64,000 bases of DNA from JAAUTG01 sp964458705 (GCA_964458705.1 CAYWKD010000018.1:1-64000); one strand, 5' to 3'. Numbered from the stretch's first letter, positions 43,786-53,863 are shown. The notes: generated from the letters alone by a model not told the origin. Made by a program: numbers and translations.

Positions 43786-45243
43786 ATGAAAAATATATTA
43801 TTCATCGCACTAGCGGTAGTCATGACCGTCTTTACATCATGCGATTCTTTTGAGGTGAGCAATGACAATCCAGATATTGCCTTGTCCATTAACAATAATC
43901 CAGAATTATTACTAACTAATGTTGAGCGTAATGCGATTCGTCGTTCAGTCGGCGATGCTTGGAGCGAAGGTAATTTAATGGCACAGTACGGTGCTAGAAT
44001 TGTATTTACTTCCTTCGACTTATTTGACTGGGGAGATCAAGCTGGTACTTGGAATCAATACTACTTGAGAATTAGAGATGCAAAAATATTAGAACAAATT
44101 GCTATTGAAAATGCCAGCCCGAGCTACGAAGCGGTTTCCAAAATTCTTCAGTCTTGGATGTTCCATATCATGACGGATGTTTGGGGTGATTTGCCTTACA
44201 CTGAAGCATCTGATGCAGCAAGTGGTACTTATACGCCAACTTATGATGCACAAGAAGAAGTTTACAACGGATTGTTAGCTGAGTTGAAAGCTGCAAATGA
44301 TTTATTAGCGGGAAATAATCTGCCTAATATCAAAGGAGATTTATTGTTTAATGGTGACTTGACAAAATGGAGAAAGTTTGCCAACTCTTTGCGTTTGAGA
44401 GTGGCAATGCGCCTGAGTAATGCTAATCCTTCATTAGCTACTGCTGAAATTGCTGAAATCTATGGCAATCCTAATTTGTACCCAGTCATGGAGTCTAACA
44501 TTGATAATGCGTCACTAGTATTTTTACCTGCTAACCCGGATGCACACCCGATCACAGAGGAATCTGTTTATCGTTCAGGTTCTTTCAACGAGTATCGTAT
44601 TGCTGAAACATTGGTTGAAATGTTAGAAAGATTCAACGATCCACGCCTTGAATTTTGGGCTGATCCAACAGCTAATTCAGTAGCTATTGGCGAACCAGAA
44701 ATTGAAGGTATGCAAAACGGTATCGTGGACGGTCCTGCCTACGAGTACAAAGGCGGTGATGCGTATTTGTCTAAATTCAATATTAACTACTTCTACTTGC
44801 AACCAAACGCTAACGAAGGTCGCTTAATGCAGTATTCAGAAGTGAAGTTCATCTTTGCAGAAGCTGCCCAAAGAGGTTGGATTGGTGCTGACGCAAAGGC
44901 AGAATATGAAGCAGGTGTGAAAGCGAGTTTCGATTATTGGAATGTTGAAATGCCAACTGACTATCTGACTCAAGCGGGTGCTGCTTATGACAACCAATTA
45001 GAAACAATTGCTAATCAAAAATATTTGGCACTGTTCTACACGGATTATCAAGGGTTTATTGAGTTTAAACGCACTGGCTTTCCTAGCACCATTGAGCCAG
45101 GACCTGATGCTTTTTACACTACTTACCCTAGTCGTTTTGAATATCCAAGTAAAGAGCAAGCGCTGAATGCAACAAGCTACAATGAGGCAGTGAGCCGTCA
45201 AGGAGCAGATGAGATCACAACAAAATTATGGTGGGAGAAATAA
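43786..45243 (+). CDS. susD: SusD/RagB-family nutrient-binding lipoprotein
   Basis: 485 residues. A lipoprotein signal ends MTVFTSC (Cys19). The mature protein is helical with TPR-like repeats, as in the SusD-like subgroup with a compact N-terminus. Family features are SWMFHIMTDVWGDLPYTEAS (about 123-142), the segment RKFANSLRLRVAMRLSNA (about 197-214), and MQYSEVKFIFAEAAQRGW (about 348-365). It caps the SusC barrel at the cell surface and captures the substrate. Translated from the same transcript as susC, 90 bp downstream. Confidence 0.95.
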   Translation: MKNILFIALAVVMTVFTSCDSFEVSNDNPDIALSINNNPELLLTNVERNAIRRSVGDAWSEGNLMAQYGARIVFTSFDLFDWGDQAGTWNQYYLRIRDAKILEQIAIENASPSYEAVSKILQSWMFHIMTDVWGDLPYTEASDAASGTYTPTYDAQEEVYNGLLAELKAANDLLAGNNLPNIKGDLLFNGDLTKWRKFANSLRLRVAMRLSNANPSLATAEIAEIYGNPNLYPVMESNIDNASLVFLPANPDAHPITEESVYRSGSFNEYRIAETLVEMLERFNDPRLEFWADPTANSVAIGEPEIEGMQNGIVDGPAYEYKGGDAYLSKFNINYFYLQPNANEGRLMQYSEVKFIFAEAAQRGWIGADAKAEYEAGVKASFDYWNVEMPTDYLTQAGAAYDNQLETIANQKYLALFYTDYQGFIEFKRTGFPSTIEPGPDAFYTTYPSRFEYPSKEQALNATSYNEAVSRQGADEITTKLWWEK

Positions 45244-45328
45244 GCGAAACCAGAAAACGTTTATTGCTTGTATGCTCTATATATCAAAATATAAATTAGT
45301 TAAGCGTAAATAGTTTCATACACTTTTT

Positions 45329-45357
45329 AGGACTGGCTTCAGCCAGTCCTTTTTTTG
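45329..45357 (+). terminator. Terminator of the susCD operon
   Basis: AGGACTGGCT (45329-45338), loop TC, AGCCAGTCCT (45341-45350), then seven T. Perfect 10-bp stem, 85 bp after the susD stop codon. Confidence 0.9.
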
Positions 45358-45475
45358 TTCTTAAGTGATAGTAGAATATATACTGCACGAGCTAAATTAC
45401 CGATTTGTATTTCATACATTTGTCTTGACCGCAAGGCAGAGTAGGTTTACGAAGTCTCCAAAAGCTTCGTAAATC

Positions 45476-48400
45476 TTACCGCACCAGCGTGATCTCTCCA
45501 ACCTGAATAATAACGCTGCTATCTTTCAATCGAAATTGCATTTTGAACACAAAGACTGCGGGGTTGAGTGGCACTCCTTTCAAAGTGCCGTCCCAGCCGA
45601 AATTGGGGTCGTTGGGTGGAAAATCATAAGCTGCAAATACCATATCTCCCCATCGTTCGAATATTTGTAGTTGTTCTACGCGCTCCACACTTGGACCAGT
45701 TTGAGGATAGAAAATGTCATTGTTGCTGTCGCCGTTTGGAGAAAAATGAGTGGAGATGTAAATCGGTGGAGTCTGCTCAACCAAGAAAAAAACACTATCA
45801 AAAACCGTACAGATACCGTCAGAGGCAGTTAAGTCGTACCATCCGCTTAGACGTGGGCTACCCGTGAAATCGTTTTCGTTACCGCTGAAAGCAATGCTAT
45901 CGGGAAACCAAGTGTAAGTTAAGCCCGTTGCATTGGCATCAACACGAATGTCAACCACTTCGCCCCTAAAAGTGAAAATAGTGTCTTTTACAATATCGAC
46001 AATCAAAGCATCCGGCTCTCTGATTTGAGCGGAGTAGCTCGTATCGCAGCCTTCTTTTGAGACGATAATTACTTCGTAATTGCCAGGTTTCAAGGCTTCA
46101 AATAGATTTCTACCTGCTTGTGCATAGTTGTCGCCAAATACTTCAACACGGAAATCGGTATTGTTCTGAATTTCGATGTAGCCGTCGTTTTGTCCAAAGC
46201 AGGAAATATCTTCTACCACCAAATCCGCTTCGGGCGTAGCGTTGATGCTCAAGGATTGGGCAGTAGTGTCAAAACAAATGCCGTCGAGGCTGGCGATGAG
46301 TTCAGCGGTAAGTGAACCGCCACGTTCAAAAAATCGAGCAACATCAACCGTAGTCGCATTGAAGTTATCACTAAACTTCCACTCGAAGCCATTAGCCGTT
46401 TGAGATTCATTGGTAAAAAAAGCGTTGATAGGCGGACAATCCCCAAGTAACTCATAGCTAAAGGCAGCCGTGGGTGTTGGGCGGACAAAAATCGAAGTTT
46501 CTTGACTGGATTTACAACCAAAAGCATCGGTTATCAATGCACTAAGGGTGTAAGTGTCTGACATCAAATAACTGTGGTTTACCAGTCTGCCATTGGCTAA
46601 TTCGCCGTCTCCGAGTTGCCAATTGTAGCTGCTAAAAAGTTCATTCGCAGTTACCGTAATTTGCGTAAGCGCATTGGCACAAATGGAATCTGGCGCATCA
46701 ATTTGAAAGATAGGTAAAGCTCTAATCGTGATGGGTTGCGTAAGCGATGCACTGCATCGGTTTTCAGCGGTAGCAGTTAACGCAATGTTATAATCGCCGT
46801 TCATCGAGTAGCGATGCATAGCTTGGGAGAAATTAGAATTTGTACCATCGCCAAAATTCCAAGCAAACGAAACAGCATTGTTAGAACGATTCGTCAAACG
46901 AATGGTATCGCCTACACAGCGACTTCCCATGATGTCAAAGGCAGGCTCGGGGAGCGGTTTAATCGTAATTTGTTGTACAGTACTATCCGAGCCACAACCA
47001 AAGGCGTAATGACTAATTTGATATATTCCTGGATTGTTGTAGGCATAGCTAGGTTGGGGATTAGCACTGCTGTTGCCATCCCCAAAATTCCAAAGCAGGC
47101 GCGAGAAAGGCGTAGAAAAACTTTCCAAGCGAATGCTATCACCCGCACAAAATTCGGTAGAATCAATTCTGAAAAAGGCGCGCACATTGGTCGGGTCAAT
47201 TCTGATATTGAAAGAATCGGTATCCATACCACATTCATTTTCAGTAAATAAAGTGATTAAGTAGTTTCGAGATAAACTGTCAGTGTAGTAAATGGGACGA
47301 ATCGGAATAGAATCGTTGGAGACTTGACCATTGCCGTAAGTCCAGCTATATCGATCGGGTTGCCCAAAACTGGCGTTGATCAGCGAAACCGTGTCGCCAG
47401 AGCAGTATTTGGCTTTATCGGTGCCCAATCTTGCCACAGGTCGAGGGTGCACTAAGACAGAATCTCGGAAGGAGCGGTCGCCACAGTTGTTGCCTGCCAC
47501 AATCTGAATGTAGTAGAGCGTATCAACTCTGCCTTGCTCATAAATAACGTTGGTAGGTTGAATAGCGGAGGACGACACTCCATTGCCAAAATCCCAATTT
47601 ACAGTAATATCCTCTCCTTGACTGGTGTTGGTGAATGCTACTTCTAAATCGGCACAACCTTCGCGTTTGTCCATGTTGAACCCTACGGCTGGTGGCGGTT
47701 CAGAAATGCGAATCATTTGATTGACGCTGCTGCTGCACTGTGGCGCAGTGTTGGTGAAGGCAAAGAGTTGAACGTTATAATCGCCAGACGTTGGAAAAGA
47801 AAAGGTCGGATTAGCTTCATTGCTGTTGCCAATGCCAACATCCCAGCGATAGCTAGTTGCCCCCGTACTTTGGTTGTTGAACTGCAAATTGGTGTTGACA
47901 CACAAATTCCCCTCAATCTCAAAAGCGGTACTTGGCAAAGCGTGAATGGTTAAATTTACGCGGTCCTCTGCTACGCAACCCGCTACGGCTTCGCTCTCAA
48001 TTTGATAGCGATATTCGTAAGTGTCAGGTGCCAATTCATTCACGTTGACTACGCCAGTCGTGGAGTTCATCGCATCATTATTAGACCAACTACCGTTCAT
48101 GGCAGGTGTTCCAGTAAACGCAATTGTTCCCGACGATTGACAAACACTGGTATCCTGCCCAGCATTGACGGTTGCTCCCAGATCAATCACTTCCACATTC
48201 ACTTGTGCGCTTTGTTCGCAACTTGTGCCTATTTGGTATTCATAATTGAACATAAAATTGCCACCACCCAGTTGGGCTAGGTCAATCAAGCCCATCGAAT
48301 TGATGTTGTTGCTTGGTCGCCAAGTGCCACCCGTGAGGTTGGCTTCTAATTGTAGTTGCCCAGCACTTACACAAACCGTCGTATCGGGCGAAAGCACTAG

Positions 48401-50278
48401 CGGACGTGCTTGAATTAACTCCACCACTACCGAATCCGTAACCGTGCAATTATTTCGTTCGTAGGCTACAAAAATGGTATGAAATCCTTCCGCTAAATTG
48501 TTGCTTACCGAATTAAATTTTCCTGTTGCATTCACAATACCATCGCCTCGCCAGCGACTACTTCCACCACTTGGCGTAGGCAAATAGTTCAGCACCGTAG
48601 GCAAATCCAACTCAACATCGGAAAGACAAAGCTGAACAGAATCCAATAAACTCAAGGTTGGAAAAGCCTCCACCAGAACTTGCCCATCGGTGGTCACTTC
48701 ACAGCTGTTGGGGTCAGTGAAAGTGAAGGTAACTTTATAGTCCTCATCGGTGCTTAATCCACTGGGGCTAAATGTGCCGTTGATGCTATCAATGATGCCT
48801 GCTCCTCGCCAAACACCACCGATATTGGTGTTAACCTCTAGTTGAATAGGTTGGCTATCGGTACAAATAATTTCATCTTGAATGCTTGCCGTTTGTGAAG
48901 CAATAACCTGAATATCAATGCTGGCTTGGCTACTACAAGCTCCTGCCTCAAAGCCGTAAGTGATCGAATAAGTTCGGTCAGGCGTTACTTGGCTAGGATC
49001 GAAAATACCTAGCGTATCGTTGGTGATGCCGTTGCCCCTCCAAATGCCACCTGCCACATCCGCTTGCAGTTGAATGGGGGAAGAGCCTGCGCAAAGGGTA
49101 GTATCACTGCTAAGTATAGTGAATGTTTCTAACCTACGAACCTCAAAATTATCTTGTCGAGTTTGAGGTCCACATTCATTGGATAATGTCGCTTCTACTC
49201 TGTAAACTCCTGAAGTTAGCATAGTTGGAAAATTACTTACTGTTTGTCCATTGATAGTGTAAATAGCGTCTTGAATAAATGGACGAGGAGTATAACTAAG
49301 CATTTCGCATGCATCAGCCTGCTCATCAAGTGTTAACTTCACAGCATCTACTACTTTGAAATTCAGTATTTTCATGCTCGGTTTATCGCAGGCATTATTT
49401 ACAGTAAGCGTTATCGTATAATCACCTGCTCTCGTAAATCGAAGTGTATCTCTTGCATTTCGGCGATTACTCAACCAATTAATCCCATTTTGGCTACGTG
49501 GTGTCCACTCATAGGAAGTAGCACTTTGAGAATTACTAGCATTCAATATTACTGGACTAGAATCATCAAGACAAACTATGAATGGATCGCTTGTTCCATT
49601 AATGATACCAGAGATAGGCTGGGCTTCGGCTTGAGGTGGCTCAATAATAGTGATATTGTTAGTGATACTCTTTGGACTACCACAGCCGTTTTTAACGGTT
49701 AAAGTAACTGGATAATTACCAGATTGCGTATAAGTATGACATCCTTCTAAGTCTCTAGGGCTTCCATCACCATAGTCCCATGAAACGATTTCTAGGTTTT
49801 CTGATGGACACGAAGTATTTCTAAAACAGGTTTCGTCTCCCACACAGACAACATTTTGATTAAATTCAAACTTGGCAATAGGTGGATTCTTAAATACTGG
49901 AAAAAACGCATTATTTAACGGACGACTATCTTCAGGAATATACGCATTTAGTCTTACAGTAAGTTCTTGAGTAGCATTACAGGTATTGAAAAACTCATCA
50001 AAATTGTAGATATGTTTACGAATTATGATGCCAGGAGCAAAGGGTATAGTATCTTTCTTTGAACCATCACCCCAAATAATTTCGTAAAAATTAATTGTTC
50101 CTTCGTAACCATTTTGATTAATTTGAACATTTAGTTCAAATGTATTTCCCGTTAGACAGAAGTTTTGTCCATCCACTGCTGAAATCACTGGATTATTATT
50201 GCCTTGAGCAGACAACTGCCCTATAACTGCAACACAAACTAACAGTGCCATGATTCCTAGAAAAATATACTTTTTCAT
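45476..50278 (-). CDS. Giant PKD-repeat surface protein with T9SS type B sorting domain
   Basis: 1600 residues from the ATG at 50278 (MKKYIFLGIMALLVCVAVIG), which gives a clean signal peptide; an ATG 16 codons upstream adds a second hydrophobic stretch. PKD-type beta-sandwiches are spread over the whole protein, marked by WDYGDGSPRD (about 185), WDFGNG, WTYGNGQ, WNFGDGNS, WNFGDGTN and NWQLGDGE. Between them are Ig-like repeats with the spacing WRGNGI / WRGAGI / WRGDGI and many paired cysteines. The last 90 residues are a gliding-motility-associated type B sorting domain (THFSPNGDSNNDIFYPQ, LQIFERWGDMVF, FGWDGTLKG). It should be exported by T9SS and act as an adhesin or surface filament. Convergent with susD. 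Confidence 0.9.
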   Translation of the reverse strand: MKKYIFLGIMALLVCVAVIGQLSAQGNNNPVISAVDGQNFCLTGNTFELNVQINQNGYEGTINFYEIIWGDGSKKDTIPFAPGIIIRKHIYNFDEFFNTCNATQELTVRLNAYIPEDSRPLNNAFFPVFKNPPIAKFEFNQNVVCVGDETCFRNTSCPSENLEIVSWDYGDGSPRDLEGCHTYTQSGNYPVTLTVKNGCGSPKSITNNITIIEPPQAEAQPISGIINGTSDPFIVCLDDSSPVILNASNSQSATSYEWTPRSQNGINWLSNRRNARDTLRFTRAGDYTITLTVNNACDKPSMKILNFKVVDAVKLTLDEQADACEMLSYTPRPFIQDAIYTINGQTVSNFPTMLTSGVYRVEATLSNECGPQTRQDNFEVRRLETFTILSSDTTLCAGSSPIQLQADVAGGIWRGNGITNDTLGIFDPSQVTPDRTYSITYGFEAGACSSQASIDIQVIASQTASIQDEIICTDSQPIQLEVNTNIGGVWRGAGIIDSINGTFSPSGLSTDEDYKVTFTFTDPNSCEVTTDGQVLVEAFPTLSLLDSVQLCLSDVELDLPTVLNYLPTPSGGSSRWRGDGIVNATGKFNSVSNNLAEGFHTIFVAYERNNCTVTDSVVVELIQARPLVLSPDTTVCVSAGQLQLEANLTGGTWRPSNNINSMGLIDLAQLGGGNFMFNYEYQIGTSCEQSAQVNVEVIDLGATVNAGQDTSVCQSSGTIAFTGTPAMNGSWSNNDAMNSTTGVVNVNELAPDTYEYRYQIESEAVAGCVAEDRVNLTIHALPSTAFEIEGNLCVNTNLQFNNQSTGATSYRWDVGIGNSNEANPTFSFPTSGDYNVQLFAFTNTAPQCSSSVNQMIRISEPPPAVGFNMDKREGCADLEVAFTNTSQGEDITVNWDFGNGVSSSAIQPTNVIYEQGRVDTLYYIQIVAGNNCGDRSFRDSVLVHPRPVARLGTDKAKYCSGDTVSLINASFGQPDRYSWTYGNGQVSNDSIPIRPIYYTDSLSRNYLITLFTENECGMDTDSFNIRIDPTNVRAFFRIDSTEFCAGDSIRLESFSTPFSRLLWNFGDGNSSANPQPSYAYNNPGIYQISHYAFGCGSDSTVQQITIKPLPEPAFDIMGSRCVGDTIRLTNRSNNAVSFAWNFGDGTNSNFSQAMHRYSMNGDYNIALTATAENRCSASLTQPITIRALPIFQIDAPDSICANALTQITVTANELFSSYNWQLGDGELANGRLVNHSYLMSDTYTLSALITDAFGCKSSQETSIFVRPTPTAAFSYELLGDCPPINAFFTNESQTANGFEWKFSDNFNATTVDVARFFERGGSLTAELIASLDGICFDTTAQSLSINATPEADLVVEDISCFGQNDGYIEIQNNTDFRVEVFGDNYAQAGRNLFEALKPGNYEVIIVSKEGCDTSYSAQIREPDALIVDIVKDTIFTFRGEVVDIRVDANATGLTYTWFPDSIAFSGNENDFTGSPRLSGWYDLTASDGICTVFDSVFFLVEQTPPIYISTHFSPNGDSNNDIFYPQTGPSVERVEQLQIFERWGDMVFAAYDFPPNDPNFGWDGTLKGVPLNPAVFVFKMQFRLKDSSVIIQVGEITLVR

Positions 50279-50326
50279 AAAAGCTATGGATAGTTTGGAA
50301 ATGGCTAAACAAAAAATATTACTCAT

Positions 50327-50897
50327 TTTTATCGTTTTTATAAAGGTTTAAATTCATTTTAAAAATGTTAATTTATCAGTTGGGATAATTATTTAAAAAA
50401 ATGTACGGCGAATAACTGATAAGTTTATTCGTAGGTAATCATTAAAAGTAGCGTAATCAAAAGTCATATTGACAGGGTGTATTTGAGTTACTGAGTCAAT
50501 ATCAATTGTTTTTTAATGAATTACACATGATAATTATTTTTTAGTTCAACTTGAATGTATAGTTATCGCCTTTTATCAAATATACAAAAAGCAATGTAAA
50601 TTCAATGTTAAATCATCTTGTTGGAGTGGTTAAATCTTTGATGATTCACGATGTGGTGTGTTTTTGTTTCTTGGTTTTAGCGGTTGAGCGTATGGCGTTG
50701 TGGCAGGGGACTATGCTCTATCAAATTTATAATCAGCAGGTAAAACAAAGCGATGATTTCTCGTATTTGCTACAAAAGTTGCTTTGTCTAAAATTTAGTT
50801 GCCTGATTATTGTAGATGTTGACAAATCCAATTCACAGCACGCTGCCAGTGGAATCAACAGAAACAGAGTAAATCTTAGTGCATCAGGCAATTTACG
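50327..50897. other. Intergenic region without assured gene
   Basis: 571 bp, A/T-rich on the left (upstream region of the PKD-repeat gene, minus strand). A + strand frame at 50605-50901 (98 codons) could encode a Cys- and hydrophobic-rich protein with no family resemblance. It runs into the convergent HEPN gene and is probably spurious. No hairpin or repeat was noticed. Confidence 0.4.
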
Positions 50898-51236
50898 CTA
50901 GAGCAACCCTTCGATGTGCACTTTTAGTATTGCTAAATGTTTAGTGGCAATAACAAAGATGATAGTGTCATCTACTTCATCGTAACCGTGAATAATTTTG
51001 TTTCGAGTACTGATAATCTCTCTGGCTTTAGGAATACTAATTAGCGGGTCAATCTTTAATATCCTATTCGTGGCTTCTCCAATAATTTCAATTTCTCTTT
51101 CCACTGCTCTTTTAACTAGCTTATCTTGCTGATAAGCCTCAAAAGAATGTATAGATGCCATAAATACACTCACATCTTCTATGGACTGCACGATGTCAAA
51201 CAAATACTGCTTTATTTTACTATCCATTGCTTTCAA
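50898..51236 (-). CDS. HEPN-family toxin ribonuclease (HepT/DUF86-like)
   Basis: 112 residues; a second Met at residue 4 (MDSKIKQYL) may be the true start. All-helical HEPN fold with the motif RX4HXY at RNKIIHGY (Arg78, His83, Tyr85). This is the RNase active site and carries the tyrosine that the partner antitoxin AMPylates in the Shewanella HepT-MntA pair. The helix KRAVEREIEIIGEATNRILK is typical of DUF86. The gene overlaps the nucleotidyltransferase gene by 17 bp, so the two are translated together. Expected to cleave tRNA or other RNA when released. Confidence 0.87.
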   Translation of the reverse strand: MKAMDSKIKQYLFDIVQSIEDVSVFMASIHSFEAYQQDKLVKRAVEREIEIIGEATNRILKIDPLISIPKAREIISTRNKIIHGYDEVDDTIIFVIATKHLAILKVHIEGLL

Positions 51237-51564
51237 CTGTTGAAGCGTTATACAAAAGCACTTTTGTTCGCTCCAACTCTGCTCTAAAATAGGGATTAGA
51301 AAGGCTACGCATGGTCGTTATATCAACAGGTCTTTCCAACAAATCCTCTAGGGCAAACAAAAGATGGAAATAGCAATCCACGTAATCTTCGATGGATAAA
51401 TCGTTTTTGAAATCAACCAGAATATCAACATCACTATCAGCATTGAATCGAGCTTCTTCCAGCACAGAGCCAAAAAAATACAAGCTACTGACTTGGCTTT
51501 GTGCACATATTTCAAGAATTTGATCTTTGTTTTCTGTTATTAGCGGATTAAGTATCATTTTCAC
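51220..51564 (-). CDS. Minimal nucleotidyltransferase antitoxin (MntA-like)
   Basis: 114 residues; a Met at residue 3 is an alternative start. The MNT signature is SLYFFGSVLEEARFNADSDV with GS at 32-33 and metal-binding Asp45 and Asp47 (SDVDILVDF). The third carboxylate should be Asp80 in RPVDITTM (about 78-85). In the characterised HEPN-MNT pair this enzyme transfers AMP to the toxin tyrosine and silences it; the intact DxD motif suggests the same here. Upstream partner of the HEPN gene, with a 17-bp overlap. Confidence 0.87.
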   Translation of the reverse strand: MKMILNPLITENKDQILEICAQSQVSSLYFFGSVLEEARFNADSDVDILVDFKNDLSIEDYVDCYFHLLFALEDLLERPVDITTMRSLSNPYFRAELERTKVLLYNASTVESNG

Positions 51565-51593
51565 TTCTTTTTATTGTTGAATGAAACGCTTCT

Positions 51594-51794
51594 TTAACCA
51601 AAATTTTCCTGCACTGCCTCCACATCTGCTAGAAATTCAGGGTCATGGGCAGCTTGTTTAATCACTGCCATTTTGTGCGCTCGTTCTACCGAAGGAGCAC
51701 TCACTGTCACTACGTTTACCCCCAAATGCCTTGCCAGCGAAAGCAATAATTGAATATCTAACGAATTACTGCTTTCTAATATCAGTTGATTCAT
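51594..51794 (-). CDS. Small antitoxin-like protein upstream of the HEPN-MNT pair
   Basis: 66 residues. A strand-helix start (MNQLILESSNSLDIQLLLSL ARHLGV) is followed by a helical tail ending DPEFLADVEAVQENFG. Such short proteins with an acidic DxxFLADVEE-like tail occur in Bacteroidota as first genes of toxin-antitoxin operons. I infer a third component, perhaps a transcriptional autoregulator or accessory antitoxin, from position: 29 bp upstream of the MNT gene and on the same strand. No motif proves this. Confidence 0.55.
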   Translation of the reverse strand: MNQLILESSNSLDIQLLLSLARHLGVNVVTVSAPSVERAHKMAVIKQAAHDPEFLADVEAVQENFG

Positions 51795-52261
51795 GTTTTT
51801 CTTCTTTATGCTTTCTACTTAATTATTCGTTCTAAGATAGTGGCAAAAGATGTATGATGAATTTGGTTAATAAAACAATAAGGACGAACTTTGGTGTATT
51901 CAAACGATTAAAATCAAATTCCAGTTTTTTCATTGTGAGGTTGTGTCATCATACATTTGACAACACAGCACCTAAATCTCTACACAAATATAGCTGCTAG
52001 ACACAGCATAGTCAAGTTTTTTACAACTTTAATGTATTGTAGTTTAACAAGTAAATATATTGTTAACTCCAATTTAGAAATAGGTGAAATCCTCCATACT
52101 AATTCTACATTGAAAAGTTTCGCCAGCCGATAGACCGCTTGTGCTTTTCTCTTATCTTAGCATAAAATTTGCTCAATCAGCTTATCTGCCGCAGGCAGAA
52201 ATGAAATATTCCTTTTTTGCCTATTACTCAATATTCTTCAAATAAAGTTCAAACCTAGATC
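51795..52261. other. Intergenic region between the toxin-antitoxin operon and the phosphatase gene
   Basis: 467 bp with no coding potential seen. It contains a short perfect palindrome TCTGCC-GCA-GGCAGA (52185-52199) about 63 bp before the phosphatase start. On the minus strand TATCTTAG, one change from TAnnTTTG, lies near 51832-51839 and could serve the toxin-antitoxin operon. Confidence 0.4.
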
Positions 52262-53854
52262 ATGCGCTATTTTATACCTTGGGTAACTTTCTTATTCTTT
52301 GCTTGCCAACCTAAGGAGCAGCAATCTTTTGAGTATTATGTTCCACTCGTTTTCCAAGATTCGATTACGCAGCAAATAGTAGAGGAGCAAATGCCAACAA
52401 GACCAATTGCTGTTGAATTGAATAATTGGCAGTTTGCAGTCGGCAATCCAACTAGTGGATTAATTACAAAGACTATACCCAATCCTGATAGCATAGTGCA
52501 GACGCCGCATCGAATCAATCTGCCCAACACGCCGATGTGGTATATGAAAACCATAGCATTAGATTCTTCTAAACTACTACTAGTCAAAGCAGATGATGGT
52601 GCACAAACATTTTATAATGGCACGCAACTCAAGCAAGTTCTTCCGAATATTTTTGAACTAAAGGCTTCATCTGAACCAGTACAACTAGCGATTCGAGTAT
52701 TGAATAATGCTTTGAAAGGCGGACTGAGAAAAGCAGAATTGGTAGATGCCCAAGAAGGAAAAAATTATTTTAACAAAGTTGAGGCAACACAATTAGTTCA
52801 TTCAAGGTATGATTCTATTATAAACCTTTTATATAATGCGCCATTTGTCCAGCGAGTAAATGCAGGTAGCTACTTAGTAAAAGTTTCAGCAAAAGATACA
52901 AACGATCTAAAACTAAAATACAACACGGATGCAATAGCTACGTCCACCAGAGTTGAACAAACATTTACTTTCGAACTACCCAATTTATCATCTGACACGG
53001 TGTATAATTATTTCTTAGCGCAAAAGGAAGTCGTTTCCAAAAACTACCAACTCAAGACAGATGATACTACGCTGCCTTTCTCCTTTACCGCTTGGGGGGA
53101 TAGTCAAGGGGGGTGGAGAACCTTCAAGCAGTTGACTCAATTGATGTATGAAGATGATCCTGATTTTAGTATTGGTTTAGGGGATTTAGTGGCGAATGGT
53201 TCTGAGCCATCCCAATGGTTGGATTTTCTGTACGCCATACAACCTTTAGCCGCTAGTATTCCGATTTATCTTGTTATTGGCAATCACGATTATGATGGCT
53301 ATTATGATGATTTAATTCCTAGATTTTACAAGCAGTATATCAGAGCGGACACCTACTTCGCTTGGACGTATAACAATTGTCGTTTTATAGCTCTTGATCC
53401 TAATGAGGTCTTTCCTTTAGGTATCAAAGGAGAACAGCGAACTTGGTTCTTCAAACAAATCAATTCTGACGAATGGAAAAATGCTAAATGGCGATTTATT
53501 CTACTACATCAACCACCTTATTCACAAGGCTGGCCCGATTATCATGGCGATGACTTTATTCGAGTACTCATTGATGAGCACGCTGAGTCCGCAGGTATTG
53601 ATTTTGTCCTTTCTGGTCATAGTCATTGTTATGAACGTTTGACTAAACAGTACGGTAAGCAAACCACACACTTTATTATTCTTGGTGGCGCAGGTGGTGG
53701 ACTTGAACCGCCACAATCTTCTGCCTATCCTAAAATGGATACAGTTATTAAAGTTCATAACTACGGTCGTTTTGAAGTATTTGAGGATAGTATTGAATTT
53801 GAAGTGCTTGGTCTCAAAAACTCAATATTGGATCGAATCAATTTTAAAAAATAG
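52262..53854 (+). CDS. Metallophosphoesterase lipoprotein (purple acid phosphatase-like)
   Basis: 530 residues. A short lipoprotein signal (MRYFIPWVTFLFFAC, Cys15). The N-terminal 250 residues are beta-rich, as in purple acid phosphatases. The calcineurin-like catalytic domain (about 270-500) carries the metal ligands in order: FTAWGDSQGG (Asp), SIGLGDLVANG (Asp), LVIGNHDYDG (Asn-His), FILLHQPPYS (His) and VLSGHSHCYERL (His-x-His). It should hydrolyse phosphate monoesters at the cell envelope. It is separated from the ArsS gene by a short hairpin and does not share its operon. Confidence 0.9.
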   Translation: MRYFIPWVTFLFFACQPKEQQSFEYYVPLVFQDSITQQIVEEQMPTRPIAVELNNWQFAVGNPTSGLITKTIPNPDSIVQTPHRINLPNTPMWYMKTIALDSSKLLLVKADDGAQTFYNGTQLKQVLPNIFELKASSEPVQLAIRVLNNALKGGLRKAELVDAQEGKNYFNKVEATQLVHSRYDSIINLLYNAPFVQRVNAGSYLVKVSAKDTNDLKLKYNTDAIATSTRVEQTFTFELPNLSSDTVYNYFLAQKEVVSKNYQLKTDDTTLPFSFTAWGDSQGGWRTFKQLTQLMYEDDPDFSIGLGDLVANGSEPSQWLDFLYAIQPLAASIPIYLVIGNHDYDGYYDDLIPRFYKQYIRADTYFAWTYNNCRFIALDPNEVFPLGIKGEQRTWFFKQINSDEWKNAKWRFILLHQPPYSQGWPDYHGDDFIRVLIDEHAESAGIDFVLSGHSHCYERLTKQYGKQTTHFIILGGAGGGLEPPQSSAYPKMDTVIKVHNYGRFEVFEDSIEFEVLGLKNSILDRINFKK

Positions 53855-53863
53855 TTTTTCATA

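Noticed and set aside
45421..45475. Short CCGCAAGGCAGAG-type sequence near the PKD gene end
   Set aside because: Too short and imperfect to be an attC-like site or terminator; the strong hairpin at 45329-45357 already explains termination.
50605..50901. 98-codon + strand frame between the PKD gene and the HEPN gene
   Set aside because: No family features, odd Cys/hydrophobic composition, and it runs into the end of the convergent HEPN gene; treated as chance.
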